In this document: in pieces, positions 7,968 to 16,434 of the stretch
Layout: each line of letters opens with the position of its first letter
How positions within the stretch are numbered: the stretch's first letter is position 1
NCBI GenBank assembly: GCA_029762625.1
Contig: JARVGI010000006.1
Span: 48,631-112,630, forward strand
Reading direction: 5' to 3'
Length of the DNA: 64,000 bases
Source of the DNA: Methanomicrobiaceae archaeon
Lineage (GTDB): Archaea; Halobacteriota; Methanomicrobia; Methanomicrobiales; Methanomicrobiaceae
Position numbers and translations under genes: made by a program
The notes under the pieces: generated by a model
The model's database searches: none
Told to the model about the DNA's origin: nothing
What the model saw: the letters and a program-made list of their open reading frames with translations, nothing else

Positions 7968-9674
7968 TTAGGCCTCCACATCCACTTCAATAACATATGG
8001 ATTCGGGGCAAGATTGTCTCGAACAGCATAGTTACCGATACTTACGGTATAATTTTTGAGGAATTTATCATGGATATCGCGAGTAACCTGGGGATTATCT
8101 TTCACTTTCGCATTTACCCATACCGTCCTCTTGTTTCCATGATGGGTAATATCACCATCTTTCACCACAATCTGTCCAGACTTTACAAACAGGCTTGCAC
8201 GTAAAAATGCCTTCTCAATCTCTTCCGGATCGCCCGGCATGTTATTTACGTCGAGATCAAAGACTGCGACATTTGCATCAAGACCCTCCCCCAGACCACC
8301 ATACATATGGGAGAGACCGAGCGCTTTTGCTGGGCCCGTCCGGGTCATTTGTGCAATCTCGTATAAGGTCCGCTCCTTATCGATACCATGCAGGTCGGTA
8401 GCATCGATGACCTTGCTGCTGTGTTTGAGAGTGTCGAAGGTGGCTTCTCTCGCTTTCTGGCTCATCAGCCATTTGATAACACGGGGGTATCTGATGAAGG
8501 GGCCCGCATTCGGATGATCGGTGGTAATGAACGTTCTTGAGGGGTCCTTTGCGTAGAGCCCGAGCTCGAGCCCGATAGCCCATTGAATCCCGCTGACCTT
8601 GACATCTTTGTCATAGATGTAAGGAACGACGCCGGCAGCAGTTTCAAGTTCTACGTCCGTATTCGCCCACTTCAAATGGTTCAGGCTGTTCAAATGGTGC
8701 TCAAAAGGTCCGTCCGCCGTCATCGTGGTCGTTTCATCGAGGGTCACACAGCCAAGATCAACCGTAAGGTTCTTTCGGGAGTTGACGTAATCCATTACTT
8801 CCTTTGCTTTGCTCTCGAAATTTGCCCATGAATCCCCTCCATATGAGTGGAACTGTATATGAGTGGAATGCATGACCTGTTCGCGGTTGAATTTATTTTT
8901 CGCTGTTATCCCTCCGGCTAACTGTAATGAATCAAGGGTAACGGCGTAGTTGCCGGGGATCCCGAGACTATTATGATGGAGATGGATGGAATGCGGCAGC
9001 CCGAGATACTCGTTTGTTTTCATGAGGCCGGTGATGATTTCTGCCGGGGTGATGTCATAGAATGGAACCGGATCGTTGATAGAGAGGCAATTAAGACCCC
9101 ATGCCCATGCGGCGGTGCCCCCCGGATTGACCAGTTTTAATCCAAACCCTTTCGTTGCCGACAAAAGCCATGCCACGTACGCGGCGGTGTTCTCAATCTC
9201 CTCATTTTTCAGATATTCCATGACAAACCAGTTATTTCCAAAAACGGGAAGAGCACCCTCATCGATGATCGGAGTATCGTGAATCTCCTCATGCACATGC
9301 GGGCCATGGAGGGGGGGCATTGCCGCTTCCATCACGAACGCATATCCCATCCGGGCATAGTCGTATCCCGTCTTGAAGGTGCTGGGGATGGAGAATCCCA
9401 TCTCCATACGATAATGTTCCTGGGCATTCGGACTTTTAAACAGCTTGTCTTCTGGCCGCATCAGACGCCCGGCGTTTACCTTCGGTCCGGCCACATGAGC
9501 GTGAATATCAACGCCACCCGGCATGACCACCTTCCCCCTGGCATCGATCACCTTCGCATCTTTTCCTCCCTTTTCGACGATTTTGTCGTCCCTGATGGCG
9601 ATATCCGCCACATCGCCGTTTATATTTCGGGACGGATCAATCACAAATCCATTCTTGATTACAAGTTCTGCCAT
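7968..9674 (-). CDS. fwdA: Formylmethanofuran dehydrogenase subunit A (formyl hydrolase)
   Basis: 568-aa amidohydrolase-fold subunit that joins formate, made by FwdB, to methanofuran. Dinuclear metal ligands are visible: His58-x-His60 (GGVDIHAHVAGP), Lys180 in GFGLKLVNPGG as the expected carboxylysine, His231/His233/His234 in HSIHLHHNSLG, and a late Asp in TTDHPNAGPF. Length and motif order match characterised FwdA. The ATG at 9674 abuts the fwdB stop with no gap, consistent with tight co-translation of the two catalytic subunits. Confidence 0.95.
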   Translation of the reverse strand: MAELVIKNGFVIDPSRNINGDVADIAIRDDKIVEKGGKDAKVIDARGKVVMPGGVDIHAHVAGPKVNAGRLMRPEDKLFKSPNAQEHYRMEMGFSIPSTFKTGYDYARMGYAFVMEAAMPPLHGPHVHEEIHDTPIIDEGALPVFGNNWFVMEYLKNEEIENTAAYVAWLLSATKGFGLKLVNPGGTAAWAWGLNCLSINDPVPFYDITPAEIITGLMKTNEYLGLPHSIHLHHNSLGIPGNYAVTLDSLQLAGGITAKNKFNREQVMHSTHIQFHSYGGDSWANFESKAKEVMDYVNSRKNLTVDLGCVTLDETTTMTADGPFEHHLNSLNHLKWANTDVELETAAGVVPYIYDKDVKVSGIQWAIGLELGLYAKDPSRTFITTDHPNAGPFIRYPRVIKWLMSQKAREATFDTLKHSSKVIDATDLHGIDKERTLYEIAQMTRTGPAKALGLSHMYGGLGEGLDANVAVFDLDVNNMPGDPEEIEKAFLRASLFVKSGQIVVKDGDITHHGNKRTVWVNAKVKDNPQVTRDIHDKFLKNYTVSIGNYAVRDNLAPNPYVIEVDVEA

Positions 9675-11048
9675 TCAATCCACCTGTGAAGTCGTTGTCG
9701 GGACATGCGTTTTTTCATGAATCCAGATAGGTTCTGTCTGGGTTAATTCGCACATCCGGAGGTAAACACGGTCGAAGAGCTCCTCATCGCTTGGTACGCC
9801 TTCGGGACCATCGATGACTTTCTTGAACTGAATTGGCACATTGTCCATCCGATATACGACCCCCGGCTCTTCCACTCCAACTATCCGGACCGGAATGTGG
9901 AGATCCGAGATCTCACTTGCCATGTTGATATTCGGATCTACCGTGATGAACGGATGATTCTTGAGATGTTTGACCGCCTCGATGGGGAAGTGAGCTCCGG
10001 CATCCGTTCCTACATTCACAAAGCAGTCAACCTCGTCTCGCATGGCCAGATCTACCGAACTGGTCTCTCCAGGATTCATATGTGCATGAGTCCCCTTGCT
10101 CAGATCGATACAATAGGGGAAGCCAAACTGCCATGACCAGACCTGGCCTGGCCCTGCGATGTTATAGTGGCCCCGCATGGCCATAATTGACGCCTTGGTT
10201 TGGTCGTTGAGGTCTCTGGTGAGACTGATCGCAATGTCGACATTGTGGTTGCGTCCGTCGGTATGGGTGCACCCCATTCCGAAGAATATCATGACAAAGC
10301 GTGCATTCTTCATCTTCTCCGCCGCTTCGAGGATTCGGGCTTTCTCTATGCCTGCAACCTCTTTTGGAATATCGTGACCCCGCAATACCGTCCGGAACGC
10401 ATCGAAGAGATCATAATCGTGTCCCTGTTTGACCATGAGGTGGTGGTCTGCCAGTTTCGCGGTATCTGTCTCCCTGGGATCGACACAGATCACGGTCCGG
10501 TGCTTCTGTCCACGATTCGTGAAAAAGCCTCTTGGAAATATCGAGTACCGAGAGGTGTGGCGTGGATGAGCATGCATGGGATTGCATCCCCAGAAGACGA
10601 CGACATCTGCCCGGTTCTTGATCTCACCCAGGGTACAGCTGGGATACCCGTTGTCGAATATTGCCAAAAAGGAGGGTCCGTGGCATATCGATGCACAGTT
10701 GTCAAGGACAGCACCTGCTTTCTCTGAAACCCTGCCCACTGCACTCATGCCTTCACAGTTTGTGGAGCCGAAGCCGTAAATGAGAGGCTTCTTTGCATGT
10801 AGCAGGGCTTTTGCAGTATAATCGATTGCCTCCTCATACGTGGTTTCCTTAAAAGACCCGTCTGGTTGACGCAGGCGGGGCCTGGTGAGCCTGTTTGAAC
10901 TTGTGGCATGATGAAAGATCTCACTCCCAATCACACATGCATTCCGGGTCTCCAGGATTTTTTTCCCATCGTCAGAGACAAGTATTTCAAGATCATCGCA
11001 AGCCGCTCCGCAATACGGACATCCAACCTGAGTTATAAGTTTCGGCAT
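9675..11048 (-). CDS. fwdB: Formylmethanofuran dehydrogenase subunit B (Mo/W subunit)
   Basis: 457-aa molybdopterin oxidoreductase subunit that reduces CO2 to formate. The N-terminus holds a 4Fe-4S site: Cys10-x2-Cys13-x3-Cys17 and Cys38. The metal-ligand position is a cysteine, not selenocysteine: Cys122 in ASICHGPS, aligned by motif to the Cys/Sec of formate dehydrogenases. Pterin-binding blocks include VVFWGCNPMHAHPRH, VICVDPRETDTA and FFGMGCTHTDGRNHN. The ATG at 11048 overlaps no gene; the fwdD stop is at 11050. The missing C-terminal dinucleotide-binding domain is supplied by the separate FwdD. Confidence 0.95.
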   Translation of the reverse strand: MPKLITQVGCPYCGAACDDLEILVSDDGKKILETRNACVIGSEIFHHATSSNRLTRPRLRQPDGSFKETTYEEAIDYTAKALLHAKKPLIYGFGSTNCEGMSAVGRVSEKAGAVLDNCASICHGPSFLAIFDNGYPSCTLGEIKNRADVVVFWGCNPMHAHPRHTSRYSIFPRGFFTNRGQKHRTVICVDPRETDTAKLADHHLMVKQGHDYDLFDAFRTVLRGHDIPKEVAGIEKARILEAAEKMKNARFVMIFFGMGCTHTDGRNHNVDIAISLTRDLNDQTKASIMAMRGHYNIAGPGQVWSWQFGFPYCIDLSKGTHAHMNPGETSSVDLAMRDEVDCFVNVGTDAGAHFPIEAVKHLKNHPFITVDPNINMASEISDLHIPVRIVGVEEPGVVYRMDNVPIQFKKVIDGPEGVPSDEELFDRVYLRMCELTQTEPIWIHEKTHVPTTTSQVD

Positions 11049-11049
11049 T

Positions 11050-11463
11050 TCAATTCTCTCCTTTCCAGAGCCCTACAGAACCCTGCACGAGCTCAAGGGC
11101 GCTTTTTATTCTTTCACCTGTAGCTGGTTCTATGGTTACCGGGAATCCGCTATATTGCGGTACACCGGTTGATTGTGTTCGAGGAGGGACAATCTGGTTC
11201 GCCCAGACTCCCTGTCGTATATGGGCAAGACCCGGAGGGCAGAATTGGGTCGGTTCAATTGCTTTCACGATAACACTCCCGACTTCACTCGTTACCCTGA
11301 CATTGGTATTCCTCCATATCCCGAGTCTCTTCATATCTTCAGGATTCATCTCAACAATAGAACAGGCCTGAAAATATTCGGGCGTGGTCTTACCCTTCTC
11401 CATCGCCTGTCCTTCCTCAATAGACCGCTGTGTGATCATGTTAAGAACTATTTTTTCTGCCAT
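11050..11463 (-). CDS. fwdD: Formylmethanofuran dehydrogenase subunit D
   Basis: 137-aa molybdopterin dinucleotide-binding subunit, equal to the C-terminal barrel of other Mo/W enzymes. Features: an early NMITQRSIEEGQAMEKGK segment, the family block CSIVEMNPEDMKRLGI, VRVTSEVGSVIVKA, and the pterin-contacting stretch PPGLAHIRQGVWANQIVPP. It pairs with FwdB, whose gene begins 1 base later. The start is ATG 11463, with GTGAG about 13 bases before it. Length is normal for FwdD. Confidence 0.93.
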   Translation of the reverse strand: MAEKIVLNMITQRSIEEGQAMEKGKTTPEYFQACSIVEMNPEDMKRLGIWRNTNVRVTSEVGSVIVKAIEPTQFCPPGLAHIRQGVWANQIVPPRTQSTGVPQYSGFPVTIEPATGERIKSALELVQGSVGLWKGEN

Positions 11464-11517
11464 GGTCCCAACTCACGAAATTTCTTACTAGACAAATTAA
11501 TGGGGTAAAAGGTCCAC

Positions 11518-11781
11518 TCACGATACCCTTGCGGTTGGAAATACTCCCTCTCCGCTCAATGAGATGACTCCGTAAGGACATGCCTCGATACACACACCAC
11601 ATCCGGCGCAAAGCTCTGAATTTATGTCGAGGATAACAGATTTTCCGTCATGGACCTTGTAGATCTTTTCATTCGTTACCGGGTCGACAGAATTGAGCTC
11701 AATTGCGTCGACGGGACACGCGGCCACGCAATTACCGCAGCCAGTACATCTTCCCACGTTGACATGCACACTGAAGGCCAT
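11518..11781 (-). CDS. FwdG-like polyferredoxin subunit with two 4Fe-4S clusters
   Basis: 87-aa ferredoxin, first gene of the fwd operon. Two full cluster motifs are present, CTGCGNCVAACPVDA and CAGCGVCIEACPYGV, each Cys-x2-Cys-x2-Cys-x3-Cys-Pro. It probably carries electrons to FwdB, as FwdG does in other methanogens. I start at ATG 11781; a TTG one codon earlier (11784) is also possible. A 54-base gap separates it from fwdD. A strong TATA element lies about 100 bases upstream. No FwdF-size polyferredoxin is encoded here, so extra electron carriers would come from elsewhere in the genome. Confidence 0.88.
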   Translation of the reverse strand: MAFSVHVNVGRCTGCGNCVAACPVDAIELNSVDPVTNEKIYKVHDGKSVILDINSELCAGCGVCIEACPYGVISLSGEGVFPTARVS

Positions 11782-11884
11782 CAAAAGAATCTCTCTGAAT
11801 GCGGTGATAAACCTTGTTGTAGTAGTTAATCAATTTAGTTTTACCTTTCTCGTAATTTTAGCAACTATATTTAACATTTTTTGC

Positions 11885-11895
11885 ATATATATTTA
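11885..11895 (-). promoter_or_regulatory. TATA box of the fwd operon
   Basis: Read on the minus strand, ggtaaatatatatgc gives a strong archaeal TATA element in an AT-rich tract (11820-11905). Transcription would begin near 11863 and leave a leader of about 80 bases before ATG 11781. Confidence 0.55.
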
Positions 11896-12048
11896 CCACT
11901 AGCATAAATTTCGTTCTATTTCCATTGGAATATGGGAAGTATTGTCGATTCGCGAATAGTCCATTTTCACTCCGCATCCCGGGAGCTTCGGCGAGATCCG
12001 CTTCACCCCCACACCTGCGAGCTGAAGGTATCCCCTTCAAAATCCGAT

Positions 12049-12190
12049 ACTGTTCCCGAGATCCACGTCACAGTAAAACCGATCGGCGGCCGGTGGCAGT
12101 TCTCGGTCCGGGACAGCGGCCTCGGGACATCAGATCGGGCCCGAGTTTCTTGACCGGATCGTCGTGATTCTCCAGCGCCCGGATTATTCG
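12049..12190 (+). pseudogene. Remnant of a histidine kinase ATPase domain
   Basis: One frame reads EIHVTVKPIGGRWQFSVRDS then GLG (12058-12126). Right after it the +1 frame continues HQIGPEFLDRIVVILQRPD (about 12127-12185). Joined, this matches the N/G1 region of a HATPase domain (DNGxGIxPEFxxRIFxIFQRL). A frameshift near 12127 and the absence of the rest of the kinase show decay. It lies in the 492-base stretch between the fwd promoter and tRNA-Gly, which otherwise holds no gene. Confidence 0.6.
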
Positions 12191-12273
12191 GTCAGCCGGA
12201 AGCGGAGCCGAAACGTTCAGTACCGTATCTTCGATGCAACGAAAAGCGACGATTTGGGAACATTGTTCCCGAG

Positions 12274-12344
12274 TGCGATAGCCGGGATTCGAACCCGGGT
12301 TAGAGGCTTGGGAAGCCACTGTCCTGCCGCTAGACTACTATCGC
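12274..12344 (-). tRNA. tRNA-Gly (anticodon CCC)
   Basis: Folded by hand from the minus strand. Acceptor stem gcgatag/ctatcgc with discriminator A, D arm gtct-agga, anticodon stem closing on ggc/gcc with 7-base loop ttcccaa giving CCC, and T arm ccggg-ttcgaat-cccgg. One T-T mismatch in the outer anticodon stem is visible. CCA is not encoded and no intron is present. Its 3-prime end faces the low-GC fwd block. Confidence 0.92.
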
Positions 12345-12389
12345 TCCACGGGGAGATTAGTATGGGATCGGGAAAAAATATCAATCTTT

Positions 12390-14294
12390 TCATTGCGGGG
12401 ATACGGCGGTTTTCAGCGTAAACCGCATGACCGCCCCCTCTTCCGGCCGGCCGGCCACCCGGTCTTCCGCCCAGATCTCCCCGCCGTACCGCTCGATGAG
12501 CATCCGGGATATGTAAAGCCCCAGCCCCTTGCCCGATTTGGTGGTCGTGCCCCGGCGGAACCGGGAGAAGATATGGGGCTTGTCCTCGGCCGGGATGCCC
12601 GGGCCGTTGTCCGTCACCGACACCACCACCTCGCCGTCCCGCTCCGCCACCTCGATGGCAATGGCCACGTCGGGTCCGCCGAACTTGATGCTGTTGCCGA
12701 TCAGGTTGGTGAACACCTCGGAGAGGAGATCGTCGGCGATGACCTCGACATCGGTGCCCCCGTAGGCGATATGCACATCGCTATAGCGGCGCATCTCCTC
12801 CCGGACCAGCGGGTCGAGGGCCATGCGCCGGAGCTCGGGGCTCCGCTCGCGGAGCCGGCGGATGGTGTTGACGTTGCCGATGATCTCCACGCTCTTCTGG
12901 ACACTGGTGAGCAGTTTGCGGGCGATGTCCCGCTCGCCGCCCTCGAGCATGGAGATGAGCAGCTCGGCGTAGCCGATGGAGGCGGTATTGGCATTGTTGA
13001 TGTCGTGGGCCATGATGTCCAGGTAGAGGTTGGCCTCCTCGATGGCCTCCTCGAGCCGGGACTGCAGGCGCACCTTGGAGACGGCGATGCCCATCTCCCG
13101 GCCCGCGGCCTCGAGGATCCTCCGTTCCTCCTCGCCAAACGCTCCCCCGTCCTGCCGGTACAGCAGCACGGCGCCGTAGACGTCCGAGTTCACGGTGAAG
13201 GGGATGGCGGCGGCAACGACCGCACCGTCCCGCGCCACCTCCTCGTAGCGCGGCCTGCCCTCCCCGAAGACCGGCGCATAGGCGGGCGCCCCGATATCCA
13301 CCGTCTCTTCCGGGGACGGGCCTTCCGGCATTCCCCGGGCATACCGGAGCCTGGCGTGCCGGCCGTCCGGCTCCACCACATAGACCTGGCCGGCATCGAG
13401 GGCGAACTCGTCGAAGAGCAGGTCCAGGAACTGCGCGCTGAGCGTATCGACCCGCGTGCCCGCGGTGGAGATGCTCAGGATGGCGTTGGTGAGGGAGAGC
13501 TGCTTGTTCTTGACCGAGATCTCCTCTTCGGCATCCTTGAGGGGGGTGATGTCCCGTGCGGTCCCCTCCGTGCCGGTCACCGCACCGGCGCGGTCCGTGA
13601 GGGGGGCGACGTTCATGATCACCGGAAACGCCTTGCCATCCAGGGCCGCCATGCGGCACTCGTAGTTGATCAGGGGGCGGCCGGCCGCGAGCACCGCCCG
13701 GAAGGCGCCGGCGGCGTCCGCACGGTCGTCGGGGTGGACGAAATCGAGGAGGGGGCGGCCCTCGGCCCCCCCTCCGGCAGCCTGCAGGGCCTGCCGTCCC
13801 GCATCGTTCAGGAACGTGATCGCGCCGTGTACGTCGGTCACATAGAGAATATCGGAGAGGTTCTCGACGAGGGTGCGGTACTTCTCCTCGGACTGGCGGA
13901 GTGCTGCGTCCGCGGATGCACGCTCGATGGCGTACCGGATGGAGCGGCGCAGCAGGCCGGCGTCGATGTCACCCTTGATCAGGTAATCCTGTGCGCCGCG
14001 CTGCAGCATCTGGACCGCAAGGTCCTCGTCGTCCAGCCCGGTGAGCACGATCACCGGGATATGGGGGTCTGCCTCCCGCAGGGCCCCGAAGGTCTCGAAC
14101 CCCGTGCTGTCGGGCAGGCTGAGATCGAGCAGGACGACATCGAACGAATCGGCGGCCATCCTCGCCAGGCCTTCCTCGAGCCTTCCCGCCGCCGCCACCG
14201 CGCGCCGGAAGCCCCCCTCGGCGAGGTACGTCTCGATGAGGCGCACGTCGCCGGGATTATCCTCGATCAGCAGAATGCGTGTCTCTCGCTCCAT
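12390..14294 (-). CDS. Response regulator-PAS-GAF hybrid histidine kinase
   Basis: About 634-aa cytoplasmic sensor; no membrane segment is seen. Residues 5-118: receiver domain with IEDNPGD, phospho-acceptor Asp in VVLLDLSLPD, and LIKGD. About 135-255: PAS domain ending in GTARDITPLKDAE. About 265-415: GAF-like domain. The dimerisation helix carries the likely phospho-His in MAHDINNANTASIGYAELL. The C-terminal ATPase has N box EVFTNLIGNSIKFGG, VTDNGPGIP, IFSRFRRG and GKGLGLYIS. ATG 14294 is chosen because GTGAGTGGAG precedes it; GTG 14303 is an alternative. No output regulator is adjacent, so the signal and target are unknown. A type common in methanogens. Confidence 0.88.
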   Translation of the reverse strand: MERETRILLIEDNPGDVRLIETYLAEGGFRRAVAAAGRLEEGLARMAADSFDVVLLDLSLPDSTGFETFGALREADPHIPVIVLTGLDDEDLAVQMLQRGAQDYLIKGDIDAGLLRRSIRYAIERASADAALRQSEEKYRTLVENLSDILYVTDVHGAITFLNDAGRQALQAAGGGAEGRPLLDFVHPDDRADAAGAFRAVLAAGRPLINYECRMAALDGKAFPVIMNVAPLTDRAGAVTGTEGTARDITPLKDAEEEISVKNKQLSLTNAILSISTAGTRVDTLSAQFLDLLFDEFALDAGQVYVVEPDGRHARLRYARGMPEGPSPEETVDIGAPAYAPVFGEGRPRYEEVARDGAVVAAAIPFTVNSDVYGAVLLYRQDGGAFGEEERRILEAAGREMGIAVSKVRLQSRLEEAIEEANLYLDIMAHDINNANTASIGYAELLISMLEGGERDIARKLLTSVQKSVEIIGNVNTIRRLRERSPELRRMALDPLVREEMRRYSDVHIAYGGTDVEVIADDLLSEVFTNLIGNSIKFGGPDVAIAIEVAERDGEVVVSVTDNGPGIPAEDKPHIFSRFRRGTTTKSGKGLGLYISRMLIERYGGEIWAEDRVAGRPEEGAVMRFTLKTAVSPQ

Positions 14295-14411
14295 GAACTC
14301 CACTCACAGGGCATACCCTGCGGCATCATTGGGCATCTGTTCAGTGTGCAGAAGCATATAGTATTCGGCGCATGGGCCGACACCCTTAATATGCGATCCG
14401 GCGAATGATAA

Positions 14412-14443
14412 CCAGCACGTTTCCATTTTTTTTGGAGTGCTGG
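14412..14443 (+). promoter_or_regulatory. Hairpin with T-run in the rps15 leader
   Basis: Perfect 7-base inverted repeat ccagcac (14412-14418) and gtgctgg (14437-14443) around a loop containing a T8 run (14426-14433). A TATA-like ttaatatg at 14387-14394 would place a transcription start close to 14415, so this hairpin may sit at the very start of the rps15 transcript or overlap the initiation site. Confidence 0.45.
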
Positions 14444-14446
14444 CAG

Positions 14447-14536
14447 ATGTAAGTCCGACGTGCCGGTCATCGGCACTGCCCGCAGTGGCTGGGGATTACC
14501 GAGAGTCAGGCTACCTACTCGTTCCGGGACTTACAT
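14447..14536 (+). ncRNA. Structured 90-base leader element before rps15
   Basis: A perfect 10-bp stem closes the element: atgtaagtcc (14447-14456) with ggacttacat (14527-14536). Inside it, gtgccg (14460-14465) pairs with cggcac (14471-14476) over a 5-base loop, and a further short stem gagt/actc lies near 14502-14520. This leaves a multi-branched RNA ending 4 bases before the AGGAGAGGAG ribosome site of rps15. Such placement suggests a cis-regulatory mRNA leader or a processed small RNA. No match to a tRNA or known riboswitch was found by eye. Confidence 0.55.
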
Positions 14537-14554
14537 GAGGAGAGGAGATTAACC

Positions 14555-15013
14555 ATGGCACGAATACATGCACGGCGAAGGGGCAAATCGAGTTCGGTCC
14601 GCCCGCTTCGCACAGAAGCACCCGAATGGTCGAACACCGACACCACAGAGATCGAGAAGATTATTGTCGACCTCCGGAAAGGCGGCGTGGACAGCGCACA
14701 GATCGGCCTCGTCCTGCGCGACAAGTACGGTGTTCCCAGCATCAAGCTGGCAACCGGCAAGCGCATCGGGCAGATCCTTGCGGACCACAACCTCGAGTCG
14801 GATATCCCCGAGGACCTGCGCAACCTGATCGTCAAAGCGCTCGGGATGCGCAAGCACCTCGCGGAGAACAAAAAGGACTACCACAACAAACGGCAGCTGC
14901 AGTTGACCGAATCCAAGCTCCGCAGGCTGGTAAAATACTACGTCGGGTCGGGGAAACTTCCCAAAGGATGGGTCTACAAGCCCGAGACCGCGGAGTTCCT
15001 CCTGTCCAGATAA
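14555..15013 (+). CDS. rps15: Ribosomal protein uS15 (archaeal S15)
   Basis: 152-aa small-subunit protein of the archaeal/eukaryotic S13e-S15p type. It begins MARIHARRRGKSSSVRP, has the helical core KIIVDLRKGGVDSAQIGLVL then RDKYGVPSIKLATGK, and ends in the rRNA-binding part ENKKDYHNKRQLQLTESKL with RRLVKYYVGSGKLPKGW. The ribosome site aggagaggag is strong. First gene of a conserved archaeal cluster (rps15, DHH nuclease, pcc1, serS, rps3ae). The preceding leader folds into an RNA element that may control it. Confidence 0.97.
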   Translation: MARIHARRRGKSSSVRPLRTEAPEWSNTDTTEIEKIIVDLRKGGVDSAQIGLVLRDKYGVPSIKLATGKRIGQILADHNLESDIPEDLRNLIVKALGMRKHLAENKKDYHNKRQLQLTESKLRRLVKYYVGSGKLPKGWVYKPETAEFLLSR

Positions 15014-15016
15014 CCC

Positions 15017-16213
15017 ATGTCACTCGATGCCGCTGCCGGTCTGGTCGCCAGGCGACTGCTTGATGCGGATTTCGTGGAGGTGTACGGCCACCATGATGCC
15101 GACGGCATAGCGGCAGCTTCGATCCTCTGCCAGGCGCTCGCCCGCGAGGGGATCCGGTTCAGGCTGCGCATCAGGGCGCGCATCAGCGCGGACGATATCA
15201 GCGACGGGGAGACGGTCCTGCTCTGCGACTTCGGCTCGAGCGTGGCGGAGCTCCCCGCAGAGGCGATCGTGGTCGACCACCACATCCCCACGTTCCGCGG
15301 CACCTACCACGTCAACCCGCGCCTTGCCGGGATCGACGGGGACCGGGAACTCTCCGCCTCGGGGACGGCGTTTCTGGTCGCCGGGCACATGGCCGACAAC
15401 CGCGATCTCGCCGGCCTCGCCCTGCTCGGGATCCTGGGAGACGGCCAGGATTTCGCGGGGAAAAACTACGAGATCCTGAGCGACGCCATCGCCAACGGGT
15501 TCATCGAACCGCGCCGGGGGCTCCGGCTCGCCGGGCGGGACCGGACGGAGCAGCTGGTCTGCGCCCTCTCCCCTTACCTGGAGGGCATCTCCGGGCGCGA
15601 GGAGGCGGCGGAGGAGCTCAGCAGCGAGGACGACGACACCCTGATCTCCCGCATCATCCTCGCCATCGCACCGGCCGCGTCCGCACAGGCGATGTACGCA
15701 CTGTACGGCGACCGCTACGAGCTGGAGCGCGAGGTGGTGCACGACGCCCACAACCTCTGCGCCCTCGTCGACGCCTGCGGACAGGCAGGATACGGCGGGC
15801 TCGCGGCATCGCTCTGCTTCCGGGCGGTCGGCGGCGTCGACGAGGCATGGGAGATCGCCCGCACCCACCGCATCCAGACGATCAGCGCCATCGCCGGGGC
15901 GGCGCAGCTGGCCGAGCACCCCGCCATCTACGCTATCGACAACCCCGCGGTGGTGCGAGGCGCGGCGGATGCGCTGGCACACGACCGCATCCAGACCGCC
16001 CCCGTGGTGGTCATGGCCCCGCGCGACGGCACCATCATGGTCTCCGCCCGCTGCCCGCCGGGCGTCGATATCGATCTCGAGTCGCTGATGCGCCGGATCG
16101 CCGGGGAATGCGGCGGGTCCGGCGGCGGACACCGGCGGCGGGCCGGGGCGGTCATCGATGCGGACCGGGCGGACTGTTTCAAAGCCGGGCTCCTGGAGGC
16201 GATCGCCGCATGA
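15017..16213 (+). CDS. DHH-family phosphoesterase (RecJ-like, GAN type)
   Basis: 398-aa nuclease-like protein, 3 bases after rps15. DHH-domain motifs are in order: HHDADGIAAA, LLCDFGSS, VVDHHIPT and LGILGDGQD. The DHHA1 part ends in GGSGGGHRRRAGAV. Archaeal proteins of this kind resemble RecJ exonuclease and include the GINS-associated nuclease (GAN) of the replication fork and RNA nucleases. The conserved linkage to rps15 and pcc1 is typical for archaea. All catalytic Asp/His residues are present, so it is likely active on single-stranded nucleic acid; DNA or RNA preference is not decidable here. Confidence 0.9.
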   Translation: MSLDAAAGLVARRLLDADFVEVYGHHDADGIAAASILCQALAREGIRFRLRIRARISADDISDGETVLLCDFGSSVAELPAEAIVVDHHIPTFRGTYHVNPRLAGIDGDRELSASGTAFLVAGHMADNRDLAGLALLGILGDGQDFAGKNYEILSDAIANGFIEPRRGLRLAGRDRTEQLVCALSPYLEGISGREEAAEELSSEDDDTLISRIILAIAPAASAQAMYALYGDRYELEREVVHDAHNLCALVDACGQAGYGGLAASLCFRAVGGVDEAWEIARTHRIQTISAIAGAAQLAEHPAIYAIDNPAVVRGAADALAHDRIQTAPVVVMAPRDGTIMVSARCPPGVDIDLESLMRRIAGECGGSGGGHRRRAGAVIDADRADCFKAGLLEAIAA

Positions 16214-16434
16214 ACCTCATCGAGGGGACCATCTGCACCCGGCACGGAAACGCCGCGTGCGTCGCGGAGGCACTGGGAGTGGACAACCTGCAGGGGATGA
16301 GCACACGGGCGGACGGCAACCGGGTCATCAGCACGTTCTCGGGCACCCGGCTCCGGTCGATGATTGCATCGGTTGACGATTATCTGATGAACCTGGCGAT
16401 AGCGGAGGATGTATGTTGCTACGTTTCACGATGA
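16210..16434 (+). CDS. pcc1: KEOPS complex subunit Pcc1
   Basis: 74-aa protein matching Pcc1, the dimerisation subunit of KEOPS, which with Kae1 places threonylcarbamoyl on A37 of tRNAs. The sequence runs through GTICTRHGNAACVAEAL, the core MSTRADGNRVISTFSGTRL, and SMIASVDDYLMNLAIAEDV, the usual alpha-beta Pcc1 pattern. Its ATG overlaps the stop of the DHH gene (ATGA), and its 3-prime end overlaps serS by 22 bases, so all three are translationally coupled. Confidence 0.88.
   Translation: MNLIEGTICTRHGNAACVAEALGVDNLQGMSTRADGNRVISTFSGTRLRSMIASVDDYLMNLAIAEDVCCYVSR

Noticed and set aside
9675..11048. Selenocysteine codon in fwdB
   Set aside because: The metal-ligand position in the CHGPS motif is an ordinary Cys codon and the frame has no internal TGA.
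12393..14408. 671-codon plus-strand frame opposite the histidine kinase
   Set aside because: A GC-rich shadow of the kinase; composition is His/Arg/Gly-rich without domains.
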